A stretch of 64,000 bases of DNA from Mycosarcoma maydis (lineage: Eukaryota; Basidiomycota; Ustilaginomycetes; Ustilaginales), in contig NC_026495.1 in the NCBI RefSeq assembly GCF_000328475.2, positions 434,001 through 498,000 of the forward strand. Direction: 5' to 3'. Numbering within the stretch: position 1 is the first letter of the stretch; each line of letters opens with the position of its first letter. Positions 44,789 to 54,292 of this stretch are shown piece by piece. The notes beneath the pieces were generated by a model. That model searched no databases. It was not told the origin of the DNA and saw only the letters and a list, made by a program, of their open reading frames with translations. A program made the translations under genes and the position numbers.

Positions 44789-47695
44789 ATGGTGGTGGTC
44801 GTTACGCATCTCCCCAGTGTCCCAGGCCAGCCAGGCTACGGACCATCTTTCTTTGCGCCAAACAACACGACAGAAGTAGTTTCTGGCGATCGTTCCGAAG
44901 ACACAATGACTCAGGGACGGGCTACAATGTCGACAACTGAACAGAAATTGGGGGATTCCGATCCGCAGATCGAAAGGGACAAGGATACATTTTGTTTCAA
45001 CGAAAAAGGGAGTGATTCGCAAGAGAGTGATTCTGTCTCTCTTGGAGACATGCCCAGCTTGAAAGGATTACCCCAGCTCTCAGCGGACGAATGTGCATCC
45101 GAAGCTCAACAGCCTGGTTCGCCAACTACTCGACAGGAAACTCGAACCAATCTGGCTAGCGACACCCCTGATCTGCTCTCTGTACAAAGCAATCGCAGCA
45201 GTTCATTGCTTAAGAGTGCAGGACTCGATGGAAAGAAGGCTGTGCTGGTGGGACTCACAGTGCTGAGTGCTACTGATAAGATTGCGACTTCCGATGAAGC
45301 AGCTTCGCCAGCCTCCTCATCAGCCGATGCGCCAGGCTCCCACTACGACGAGGACGAGCATGAGGGTCGCAATCTCTCGATGCTAGGATCCAAACTGGAA
45401 GAAGTACAACAAGACCAGCCATCGGAAGCTTCACCTGATCAGCAGGACGTGGACGATCATGCTTCTGTCGGCGCACAAGGCGTCGCCGAAGCGGAGCTAG
45501 CAGATGACCAATCTGCGCAACCAAAGAAGGAGACGGGCAATTTCCAACTAGTCTCTGCTCTGCCCATGCAATCAAAGCAACATGTGACAATCCAGGAATC
45601 AAACAAGAAAATCGACGGCAGTGGCTTAAGTGAGCCGGTTGACTCTCTTAGTTCCGGTGAAATCGGTGAAATCGAGCACAAAGCAGCTATCACAACCCAA
45701 AGCGGTGACGTACATGTAACAGCTATGGCGATCAACCCTGCTGCGTCCTCTGTTCAGCTTAGCACTGCAAGCAAATCCTCCCTCGAACAGCCTCATAGCC
45801 CGAAGTCCTTCACTCGCTCAGCAGAAACTAACGAGAATACAGGCAACAGCTCGAAGCGGCAAAAGAAGGAAGATTGTACCTCAACTCATGAGCATCCTGT
45901 TCCCCTCGATGTCCAAATTGCAGCTGCACCGGAGAAGAAGAGGCCAACTAAGAAGATGGCGAAATCCATTGCGAAGCCGAGAAAAGATCCAAATGTGAGA
46001 AGCCACAAAACCACTACACAGCCGAGTTTCGAGCTCGAAACGGGCGAGCAGGGGCCTGTTGGTCCGGATAACATCTTCAATCACCCAGAGCATCAGATAG
46101 CACTCCCTGCCAGACAAGAAATGAAAATCAGGCCCAAACCCCCCCGCAAATCTACGGAGCGTTCTCGTAAGCAGCAGACTCAGGTCTCCGGGGCCGTTGA
46201 ACAGGAGGGACACCCGTCTCAAGAGTCGGTCGAATTTTCTGGCGTGAACGTGACAGCAATCGGATCCCTACTCAGCAATGATGCTACTATAGGAACAGTC
46301 TCCGAACAGACTTTAGTTCCGGCAAAGCCAGAGTTGAACATCATTAAGCAGGGGAAGGCTAAGTATAAGGAATCGAGAAAAGCCAAGGTCAAGACCAAGC
46401 TTGTTACGCCCGATCCAGATCAGAGGGTCGCGCCCAGCTTCGTGTCATCTTCGGATCCGATTACCACACGCCGTTCAAAGCCAGCTATGAAGCGAGCTAC
46501 GGTGAAGAGCGCCAAAGGTCGTATTGCTCAGCTTCGACCCGCTCAGGCTGATGACGCCGTATCAGAGCTGGAGCTTGATTCGGTTCGGCGCTCTTCGAGT
46601 TCGATGTCACTTCACGCTGGAACAGGCTATCGTCCCGACGAAGAGCCCTCAACAGGGTCCTTATTGCACCTTGCTGTTGCACAGACAGAATATGCCGGCT
46701 CTCGTCTTCATTATGGTGAATCTTCATTTGCTGGTCAGCAGCAGCCCTCAACTGCTCCTTCCCAGTCCGTTCATCCGCCTTGCCAAAGCGGAGATACGGA
46801 TCACCACATCGTCTTAACCATCGCCCCTCCGCACTATCCCGCTCAGGCTTACTTCTCTACTCGAGCGGAGATGTTGCAACAGTATAATAGGGGCCTGAGC
46901 TCGCTTTCGAGTGCTACATCGAAGGTCGAGTCTGAGAGGCAATGGTCGTCGGAGCCATCAGTCGCTGTACCAGACTCAAGCTCGTCGACTGCATACGGGG
47001 CGATTCACGAAGCTACTAGTCTCACCACTGTCGCTATCGCGACTGAAAGCGCCACGGGGGACGAAGTCTCCGATACCGTGTCTCTCTCGCCCTTTGAGTC
47101 TTTCCACAAGCAGGAGCCCGATCCACGGGTCTTTCCGCCGGGCTGGAGATTCCCAAAATTCGATGTCATTGATCCGGAGCTGTTGATGACGACAATGCGG
47201 GACAGCACTGTCTGGACGTTTTGGGACTGCTACCTGCCTCTGGGATGTCGAGACCAGGATATGGTGATGCTGTCCAATGACAACGTCGCCTTTCCTTGCG
47301 CGGCTTGGAATCCTTGCCTCTTCTCGGTCATGCTCGAGCGAGTCATCAAGAATCCCAGCCGCATCGTCACTCAGATCTTACAGCGCGGCGTAGAGGAGAA
47401 CCGTAAAAAACTTGGCTATAAGCCTCTGCCGTGCGTCTGGATCGACGAGAATTGGCGCGCGACTAATTTGCTGCTCTCATTTCTGCATCCGATCCCATCC
47501 ATGTTCCTGCCCGACTATGCCACTTGCCGAATCGTGTTGGATCTTGGCGCAAGATACGGGGTCGAAAGGGCGACTCTGGCGGCAACGCAGAGGATGCACC
47601 AGCTCGACAAGGGAGACAGACCAGAAAAAGACAAGGGAAAGGGCAGAGCGAGGGAAGAAGACATCGAAGCGGATTTGGTCAGACGGGTGGCCTAA
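44789..47695 (+). CDS. Large disordered protein with C-terminal BTB-like region, unrecognised
   Basis: A 968-residue single-exon protein; the ATG has a strong context (TACCATGG). Residues 1-770 are rich in Ser, Gln, Glu and Lys with many basic patches (KKRPTKKMAKSIAK about 380-400; KPPRKSTERSRKQQ about 450) and are probably disordered, with nuclear-localisation-like Lys/Arg clusters. The last 170 residues look folded: FPPGWRFPKFDVIDPELLM, STVWTFWDCYLPLGCRDQDM, then SMFLPDYATCRIVLDLGARY. The latter part resembles the helical half of a BTB/POZ domain (residue pattern L-x2-A-x-K/RY-G-V). The final tail is highly charged. Function unknown; an adaptor or transcription-linked protein is a guess. 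It may be smut-specific. Convergent with the VWA8-like gene. Confidence 0.72.
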   Translation: MVVVVTHLPSVPGQPGYGPSFFAPNNTTEVVSGDRSEDTMTQGRATMSTTEQKLGDSDPQIERDKDTFCFNEKGSDSQESDSVSLGDMPSLKGLPQLSADECASEAQQPGSPTTRQETRTNLASDTPDLLSVQSNRSSSLLKSAGLDGKKAVLVGLTVLSATDKIATSDEAASPASSSADAPGSHYDEDEHEGRNLSMLGSKLEEVQQDQPSEASPDQQDVDDHASVGAQGVAEAELADDQSAQPKKETGNFQLVSALPMQSKQHVTIQESNKKIDGSGLSEPVDSLSSGEIGEIEHKAAITTQSGDVHVTAMAINPAASSVQLSTASKSSLEQPHSPKSFTRSAETNENTGNSSKRQKKEDCTSTHEHPVPLDVQIAAAPEKKRPTKKMAKSIAKPRKDPNVRSHKTTTQPSFELETGEQGPVGPDNIFNHPEHQIALPARQEMKIRPKPPRKSTERSRKQQTQVSGAVEQEGHPSQESVEFSGVNVTAIGSLLSNDATIGTVSEQTLVPAKPELNIIKQGKAKYKESRKAKVKTKLVTPDPDQRVAPSFVSSSDPITTRRSKPAMKRATVKSAKGRIAQLRPAQADDAVSELELDSVRRSSSSMSLHAGTGYRPDEEPSTGSLLHLAVAQTEYAGSRLHYGESSFAGQQQPSTAPSQSVHPPCQSGDTDHHIVLTIAPPHYPAQAYFSTRAEMLQQYNRGLSSLSSATSKVESERQWSSEPSVAVPDSSSSTAYGAIHEATSLTTVAIATESATGDEVSDTVSLSPFESFHKQEPDPRVFPPGWRFPKFDVIDPELLMTTMRDSTVWTFWDCYLPLGCRDQDMVMLSNDNVAFPCAAWNPCLFSVMLERVIKNPSRIVTQILQRGVEENRKKLGYKPLPCVWIDENWRATNLLLSFLHPIPSMFLPDYATCRIVLDLGARYGVERATLAATQRMHQLDKGDRPEKDKGKGRAREEDIEADLVRRVA

Positions 47696-48031
47696 GGCTT
47701 GCGACACCGAGGACGAAGGAGGTGAATCTCAGTTTGAGACGTCAAACTCCACCTTCGTGATTTGTGTGCGATGATGGGCGATCTACAACAGACCCTCAAG
47801 AATACCTCTCTGATCACCACGCACAAGTCAAAGTCAAGCCGTCCCAAACCAACATGTACCATCGGCAGGCCACAGGGGCGCCTGCTGTTCCATGATCCAT
47901 TCTCGATTCATCAGCATTTCGTTGTTGCGATCTTCGAACAAGCAAAAACAAATAAACAAATGAAAAGCAAAGCTTGTATTCCGTCATCAAATGAGTTTTT
48001 TTTTTTTTTTTTTTTTTTGGCCTAACTGTGT
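47696..48031. other. Convergent spacer with poly-T tract
   Basis: A 336 bp gap between convergent genes, holding a 23-T run near the end of the VWA8-like gene. No gene seen. Confidence 0.5.
47996..48018. repeat. Poly-T run of 23
   Basis: Twenty-three consecutive T on the + strand, i.e. poly-A on the sense strand of the VWA8-like transcript, 14 bp beyond its stop codon. Confidence 0.95.
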
Positions 48032-51000
48032 CTATGAGTTTTGAACGACACTGGTGAGAATGTTACTGAGGATGCGAGGGATGTCCTTCGTCTCTCTAGC
48101 CACGTGAGTCTGCGTGGGAAGCTGCTTGGCGAGGTGAAGCGCCTCGTTGCCCTTGTCGATAAAGATGAGCGAAGTCTTGACCTGCGGGTCGAGTCGAAGC
48201 AGTTGAGCGAGACGGTGGTGAGTGATGCCATATCTTGAGAGATTGGCGTCGGAGAGGACGATGACAAAGTAGTCGTCCATGGGTGAAGTGGACGGATCTT
48301 CTTCGACAATAGGTGGAGCGCCCGTTGCTGATGTCGGGTCGAGTTTTGCTGACGCCTCGGTATGATGTGTGTGACGTTTGACTTGACGGATCGACTTTTC
48401 GATGCACTTGAGCGTGTTGTCGCCAGAATCGCAGTACTGCGTGTGGCTGACGATGGCGCGCAAAATTTTGTACATGTCACCATCTGTCTTGGGCATCCTA
48501 CCTACATCCACCAACGGGATCATATCCGTGTCTCCGCTGTGACCGACGATGTCGACTGCAAACCTCTCGGTAGCATCTTCCAACCTGGAAAACGCCTGCA
48601 TCGCCATCAGTGCCACCTCCAACTCGCGTTCCAACCTTCCGTCGTACTGCATATAGTACATGGAAGCGGACAGATCGAGCACGATCCTGATACGCTTTGG
48701 TTTGATCTGCGGCGCACCCGGATCAGGCGGCATCTCAGCTCTCCTCTTAAAGATACCACGCTCACCAGCAAGACCTTCGGACAACCGACGCTCGTCCAGT
48801 TCACCTTCCTGCTGTCGCGTCAACCAAGATCTCTCGTATCGACTCGCCTTCAAATCGTTCAACACGTTGGAAAGATGCTGCACTTGTGAAGCCACCTTCT
48901 GCTTCATCTCGTGCAGGTTGACCGCTTCATGAGGTTGCATTCCATTTTCTCGAAGTTCCTTCTCCAAAGCTTCTCTAGCCATCTCTCGAGCCTGTTTCTT
49001 GAGGTGTTCCGGAACGTCTTTTTTCAGTTCGTTGCTAACTTGATGGATCTTATGACCGGTATACTGACGTCCGTAACCACCACGTCCGCCAAGACCCATG
49101 GTGTCACGTCCACCCACACCGCCCTTCCACGTGTTGCCACCGACGTGAGCTTCATTGTTTGGATCGACTTTACCCTCCTTGGGCTTGTTGAGGTGGGTAG
49201 CGCGACCGGCTTTGGTCGGATCGTAGTCTTCCTTGCCCGGGTGGAATTCGGGTTTGAGACTGTCCTTGCCGGCTTTTTCAGCTTGACGAATGCGTTCAAG
49301 ATCCTGCTCGCGTAAGACATCGAGGGATAGCTGTTCAATCGGCAAGTTGCGTTTGCGCAGCGTTTCGACGACCCATCGAATACTCTCGGGTCTGTGAAGG
49401 TCGAACGCCAGAGTGTTGAGCAACACAGAGGAGAGCGGTTCGTCAGGGTACTTTTGCATGTGCGCCACGAGGTGCAGCAATTCTCGGAGGGAATACGGGT
49501 GATTGATCAGTCCTGCTTCAAAGCCAGCTCGCAGGTCGTGAAAGGCGAGATCGAGACGGCGCAGGAGATCGACTTCGATATTGGGTGCAGCCGCTTTGAG
49601 TAGGCGCACCTCTGACTCGATGTCAGGATTGGCGACGGCGTAGCAGCTGAAACCCTCTCCGATGACTTCGATAAAGTTGTTTCCAAAGAACGGCCAGCCA
49701 GGTCGGTTGGACAGCAGCACCAGACGGAAGTCGGGATGGACAAGAATGTCACCTCCCAACGACGCTCCATCATCCACTTTCTGCTGCACGTGTTCGCCCT
49801 GGCGAGCAGGTCGAATACGTCGTCCATCCGGCAAACTCAGCTCTCCCCTTTCGGCTAGGCTCTTAAACACGGCAGAAACCGCGGTAGAGCACTTATCCGC
49901 TTCGTCAACAACTAAAATCCTTCCCAACTTGACAGCTCGTACCAGCGGTGAATCGTAGTAGTGAATTTGACCCTTTTCCAAGGCAATTTGCTGCAGCAGA
50001 CCGGCAACGGTTGAGTCGCGGTTCATCTGGATATACTCTCGCGGCCGGCCGAGCAACTCGAGCGTGCGATCGATGATCTTATTCTTACCCGTACCCTGGG
50101 AGCCCATGAGTAAGAGATGCTCGTTGAGCAACACGAGATCTTCCGCAAAGAAACGGATGAGGCTGCTCTGTTGCGCGTTGTTGTAGAAGCTACCGCCAAG
50201 ATCAGGGATTAGCGTCTTGCCTTCAGGGTCGAGCTTGTCAGCGTTGTAGCGCGGAATGGAGCGAACGGGGTATTCCCGGTCAGAGCCATCGGAAGCAGTA
50301 AAGTCGAGTGTGCCTGCACCTCCGTCGCTAGATGCAACAACGTGAGGGTCGCCAATCCAAAGGCGCGGAACGTACTGGAATGCGCCTTCAGTACCTGGCT
50401 TGTAGATCCCACATTCTGTCAGCAAGTTTGAAATGACCTCGCGAACAGTGATGGGCAGAAAATCGACGAGCAAGCTGCGCCAAATAAGACCGTGCACATC
50501 GCAATCGTCCTGCCAGCGAGCGAGACGTGAAGCCATACGGATCACTTGACGCGTACCGAGACGTCGCGATTTGGCAAGACCCAGGTTCGGATCGGCACTG
50601 AGCGAGCGATATCGATTGACGAACTGGAACATACGCTTCATGTCAGATGTGGCTGCATCGAGCCCGACGCGAGAGAGAACGATGTGGTGTTCTTCGTCTT
50701 CATCCATCGCGCGAGTACTGCAGATCGCAAAGAGGGTACTTGCTTCTTCGTCGAGCCAGCCGGTTGACTTGGCTGCAGTGGCAACTACGCGGAAGGTGGG
50801 CCTGATAGCGACTATCTCACCTGGTGCGATCGAGAGACCAGCCATCAGATCCGTCGATGCAACGGCTCTTTGGTCTGGTTCCGCCGCGGCGTCGCCTTCG
50901 GTCATGCGAGCACCGTTCCACAGCTCCAGTTCTCGATCCTGCAGCAGGCGAGCGAGACTGCCGAGTGTTGGACCAAGAACGTCAACACCAGCGAGATGAA

Positions 51001-52963
51001 TGAGCTTGCCTTGCATAGCGCCACGGACAAGCGGCGCGGGTTCCCACGTTGTGCTGCCATCCTTGGCGGTAGAGCGGCGCATCAGAAGCTCACCTCCTCC
51101 GAGGTCCTTCCAAAGCCAAACCGACTCAAAGGCGTAGCCGAGTGTAGCTGCCATCAATCCGATGCATGTTGTCGTCGACGACGAAGGTTGATGCGCAGCA
51201 GCCGCGAGCGGGTCAGACGTTGAAGCAGCACCCGGCTTGTGCGGAGTTGCGGCTTTGTTGGCGGGTACGAGGCAGATGTCTCGGCCAAGAGCATGAAGCT
51301 GAAGCAGCCGGCTGTAGATTGACAGCACACGAGGGGTGACGATGAGCTCTTGGCCGAGAAAAGTCGTGTCACCGAGTCGAGGCACGGGGGCAAAATCCAG
51401 GCCGCCGCACGGAGCCTCAATGATGACGTTGGGTGCCGAGCCTGCAACATGAACGAAGGTAACCTTGGCGCTGGTGGGCGAAGATCTCTCAATATTATCT
51501 ACAAGGTAGCCCATGAAGCCAGTAGCGGCGAGAGTGGCCTGATCCGCACCCTCGCCTTGCTGCCCGTGGATTTGTAACTGACTCAGAAGAGAGTCGAGGG
51601 TTTTGCGTTTCTCTTGGTCGAGACCAAACACTTGCGGATAGGCCGAGCTCAGCAGAGCCAAGGTAGATGCGCTCGTCTGCACGTCTTCGGCATCCTCGGG
51701 CGAGACGCGTGGCCAATTAGGGAGGATTGGATCTGCTTCGTCAAAGTCGAGGCTGACCAGAGGTGTTGTCGGTGGGAAGGTGCTGACGATGTCGGTGAGC
51801 AAGGGCAATGCAGTCGTTGGTAGGTTGGGCAGGCGTGAGGTGGGTGGAATGACATCGTTTCCTTGAGCCAGTGTGGTGTGATATCGCAAAAGAGCCGCCC
51901 ATTGGCTCCACCTTGAGCGGAGCTGTTGTGCGTGTTCGGACAGGTTCTCAGGCAGAGGTACTGTCGACTGCACTGAGCCTTCGATCCATCGCGCTTGGAA
52001 ACGAGAACGGAAGGGTGGATCCAAGGGGTATCCGCGGTACGGCGGGACTGGGACACCTGTTGCGATAACACGGAAGTTGGGATGGACCGGAATGAAGCGG
52101 CTTGAGCCACTTGGTAGGTGTTGGGCTTCTTCCTGTTGAAAAGCGGCGAGCTTCTCTGCCGGGATAAGATGCCGACCGTCTGAGAGGTTCTGTTCTCGAT
52201 TCTCGAGAATATTGTTGATGATGGGAGTCACACCTCGCTCCGCCTTTTCGACACCCTCAAGGATGAGCAGATGCCCATTCTTCATGGCGCGGATGACAGG
52301 ACCGTCTTCGAAGACGAGGTTTCCTCCCGCCGACAAGCTCCTAGTCTGAAGCAACTCGGCCTCACCTATGTCGCGGTGAAACGAGACGTATTCGAAAGGT
52401 AGCTGAATGAGCGAGGCGAATGTGAGGCACAGCCTGCGCGCGTATGGTCCAGGCGAAGAAAGTAGGAAGACATCTTGACCAAGCTGCCATTTTTTGGACA
52501 GGAATTCGAGATGCTCGAGAGCGATCGGGTCGTCGAGGTTCAGCAGGAGGCGCTGCGATGGCAAGCGCTCTGGCAGTTTGGGCTGAAAGACGGGAATGCT
52601 GACGTTGGGGCCGAGTGTGAAGGTGCCGAGTTTCTCACGATCGTCGTTGAACGCATTATTCTGGCTTGACAATGGTCGTGGTGACTGTGCTGTTGTCGAA
52701 GTTGTGATGGGCGCGACCGGTTGAATGTGGCGACCGATGGTCTCAATCCTGCGTTTACCTGCTGATGACGACGAAGCAGAGTCGTCTGACATGTTGGAAC
52801 TAGCTCTATGTGGAAGGAATACGCGAGAAGAATCTGTCGACAGTGCTGATTTTGATCGATGAAGAGCGCAACGCGCGCGATAAGAGATGTTTTTTGAGGA
52901 GATCCGACTAGTCGTGCTGAGATCGAGAACGCCAGGGCCTCGACTTGCCAGCCAGCGTTGCAT
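48032..52963 (-). CDS. vwa8: VWA8-like AAA+ ATPase with C-terminal von Willebrand A domain
   Basis: A 1643-residue single-exon protein. The first 55 residues are Arg/Ser/Leu-rich with almost no acids (MQRWLASRGPGVLDL..., SKNISYRARCALHRSKS), a typical mitochondrial presequence; human VWA8 is mitochondrial. AAA modules follow: a degenerate first one (SSPGPYARRL, about 190-280, with LLILEGVEKAERG), a middle one, and an intact one with Walker A GSQGTGKNK (about 950) and Walker B RILVVDEADKC (about 1020). The linker at about 1290-1360 is Gly/Lys-rich. The VWA domain (about 1420-1643) has the MIDAS start VLDLSASMYYMQYDGRLE. The layout resembles dynein-related midasin/MoxR ATPases. The exact role of VWA8 is unclear in any organism; a chaperone or remodelling function is inference. 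A second ATG at residue 58 could give a form without the presequence. Confidence 0.9.
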   Translation of the reverse strand: MQRWLASRGPGVLDLSTTSRISSKNISYRARCALHRSKSALSTDSSRVFLPHRASSNMSDDSASSSSAGKRRIETIGRHIQPVAPITTSTTAQSPRPLSSQNNAFNDDREKLGTFTLGPNVSIPVFQPKLPERLPSQRLLLNLDDPIALEHLEFLSKKWQLGQDVFLLSSPGPYARRLCLTFASLIQLPFEYVSFHRDIGEAELLQTRSLSAGGNLVFEDGPVIRAMKNGHLLILEGVEKAERGVTPIINNILENREQNLSDGRHLIPAEKLAAFQQEEAQHLPSGSSRFIPVHPNFRVIATGVPVPPYRGYPLDPPFRSRFQARWIEGSVQSTVPLPENLSEHAQQLRSRWSQWAALLRYHTTLAQGNDVIPPTSRLPNLPTTALPLLTDIVSTFPPTTPLVSLDFDEADPILPNWPRVSPEDAEDVQTSASTLALLSSAYPQVFGLDQEKRKTLDSLLSQLQIHGQQGEGADQATLAATGFMGYLVDNIERSSPTSAKVTFVHVAGSAPNVIIEAPCGGLDFAPVPRLGDTTFLGQELIVTPRVLSIYSRLLQLHALGRDICLVPANKAATPHKPGAASTSDPLAAAAHQPSSSTTTCIGLMAATLGYAFESVWLWKDLGGGELLMRRSTAKDGSTTWEPAPLVRGAMQGKLIHLAGVDVLGPTLGSLARLLQDRELELWNGARMTEGDAAAEPDQRAVASTDLMAGLSIAPGEIVAIRPTFRVVATAAKSTGWLDEEASTLFAICSTRAMDEDEEHHIVLSRVGLDAATSDMKRMFQFVNRYRSLSADPNLGLAKSRRLGTRQVIRMASRLARWQDDCDVHGLIWRSLLVDFLPITVREVISNLLTECGIYKPGTEGAFQYVPRLWIGDPHVVASSDGGAGTLDFTASDGSDREYPVRSIPRYNADKLDPEGKTLIPDLGGSFYNNAQQSSLIRFFAEDLVLLNEHLLLMGSQGTGKNKIIDRTLELLGRPREYIQMNRDSTVAGLLQQIALEKGQIHYYDSPLVRAVKLGRILVVDEADKCSTAVSAVFKSLAERGELSLPDGRRIRPARQGEHVQQKVDDGASLGGDILVHPDFRLVLLSNRPGWPFFGNNFIEVIGEGFSCYAVANPDIESEVRLLKAAAPNIEVDLLRRLDLAFHDLRAGFEAGLINHPYSLRELLHLVAHMQKYPDEPLSSVLLNTLAFDLHRPESIRWVVETLRKRNLPIEQLSLDVLREQDLERIRQAEKAGKDSLKPEFHPGKEDYDPTKAGRATHLNKPKEGKVDPNNEAHVGGNTWKGGVGGRDTMGLGGRGGYGRQYTGHKIHQVSNELKKDVPEHLKKQAREMAREALEKELRENGMQPHEAVNLHEMKQKVASQVQHLSNVLNDLKASRYERSWLTRQQEGELDERRLSEGLAGERGIFKRRAEMPPDPGAPQIKPKRIRIVLDLSASMYYMQYDGRLERELEVALMAMQAFSRLEDATERFAVDIVGHSGDTDMIPLVDVGRMPKTDGDMYKILRAIVSHTQYCDSGDNTLKCIEKSIRQVKRHTHHTEASAKLDPTSATGAPPIVEEDPSTSPMDDYFVIVLSDANLSRYGITHHRLAQLLRLDPQVKTSLIFIDKGNEALHLAKQLPTQTHVARETKDIPRILSNILTSVVQNS

Positions 52964-53622
52964 GGAAGGAGAGCAAGGCGAATAGCTGTTCTTTCTATGA
53001 TCGAACCAGACCGTATGTATCTAAACGATGCGACGAAAGCGAGACCTCTACAAGCATGGAAGAGACCGTCAGGTTGTTTGTCTACACGGACGTGTCGATG
53101 TCCGCAACCGGCTGTGAATGAGTGTCGGCCCGGAGAAAGTGCGCGGAACATGGAATTAACATTCGTGATTCTCTCACACAACTCATGAATCTAAATTACC
53201 GGTAACTTAGCACCAAGACACAAATTGGGAGACGGCAGCAGCACAGGCACGTCAGAGACTCCTCCTGCGGGCGGTGCGCGCGCGCGCGTGTGTGTGTGTG
53301 TGTGTTTGTGTGCCTATCTTGAGTGCTCAGATTAATCTGCAAGCACACTAGGCACTCGTAACTGAGATCCACGATGAGCTCGGTTCTTCGTCTCACACCC
53401 TTTCAGAATTTCCCCTCATCACGCCGGCTACAAGACGAACCGGACCGTTTCTGACAATGCGCTCGAAGCAGCACATTCGGAGGCACATAGCAGCAATGAC
53501 AACGTGTTGGTCTTCAAGCGTCACTCCAGACTCATACATGATAGTGCCGGCAAAAGTATATAGCATACGAGACGTCAGTTGTCCAAGAATCGGTTTTATC
53601 AGCAGACTGGGCCAAAAAAATG
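52964..53622. other. Intergenic region between the VWA8-like gene and tRNA-Tyr
   Basis: A 659 bp gap holding the VWA8-like promoter. A CG/TG microsatellite is at 53275-53305 and one motif copy (ATTCGTGATT) at 53161. No protein gene seen. Confidence 0.5.
53275..53305. repeat. (CG)n-(TG)n microsatellite
   Basis: About six CG units run directly into about nine TG units; alternating purine-pyrimidine DNA that could adopt Z form. Confidence 0.92.
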
Positions 53623-53728
53623 TCCGGACAGCCGGAATCGAACCGGCGACCTATGGTGCTTTTCCGTTAATACCGGATTAGGGTTTCCAATTACAAACCA
53701 TCGCTACTTCCAACTGAGCTATGTCCGG
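53623..53728 (-). tRNA. tRNA-Tyr(GTA) with 32-nt intron
   Basis: Read on the minus strand: acceptor stem CCGGACA pairs perfectly with TGTCCGG (discriminator A). The A box TAGCTCAGTTGG and a B box GGTTCGATTCC are present; the T stem GCCGG/CCGGC is perfect. The anticodon stem ATGGT/ACCAT is perfect, with loop TTGTAA-C giving anticodon GTA (Tyr). Exon 1 is 53728-53691, the intron 53690-53659 lies one base after the anticodon as in all eukaryotic nuclear tRNA-Tyr, and exon 2 is 53658-53623. The mature length is 74 nt before CCA addition. The D stem is weak (three pairs). Confidence 0.95.
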
Positions 53729-54292
53729 TGCACCGTAGTCGACGTGAACGACAATAAGTTACATTACATGACTTACATTACATGACTTACATTACATGAA
53801 CATGACATGAATTGGTTTCCTTAGAAAGTCTTGTACATCGCGATTCACGATTGTTGACCTAACGTATCGTCAGTAACACAGTACAGTACAGTGAAGTAAG
53901 CTCTCAAGTATGTGTATCGCAATCACAATCTTGGAACTGAAGATTGCGAATTCAGTCCGATGCTCCTCTCGGGACCCTTTTGTGCTTGTGCAGTGGTTTG
54001 CCTCAAACGATGAGCGTTGGTCCAGACTGTAATCACCACAATCGTGTGCTCCAATTGTAGTAGGTGGCTTGGTAAACATACAAGTACAGAAACAAACGAT
54101 AGATGGGTGTTTAAAGAAACTGTGCGGGAGTGTACGGGCTCACGAGATTAAAGTCACCAAGTGTCGCAACGCCTCCGCGACCCTGGGTGGGCAGCTCCCA
54201 GTGTCACTGCTGCTGGAGCGAGATTACGGAATGAATATCAAAACTGTACTGGGTGTGAGGCTGCCTAAACCGCGGCACCGCGGCTGAAGATA
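53729..54292. other. Intergenic region upstream of tRNA-Tyr
   Basis: A 564 bp gap between the tRNA and the PAS-like gene. Contains a 14-bp tandem repeat at 53759-53800 and CAGTACAGTACAGT at about 53880. No protein gene seen. Confidence 0.5.
53759..53800. repeat. Tandem 14-bp repeat, 3 copies
   Basis: Three copies of TTACATTACATGAC (the last with one change), immediately followed by ATGAC fragments. It lies 31-72 bp upstream of the tRNA-Tyr gene on its minus strand. Confidence 0.93.
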
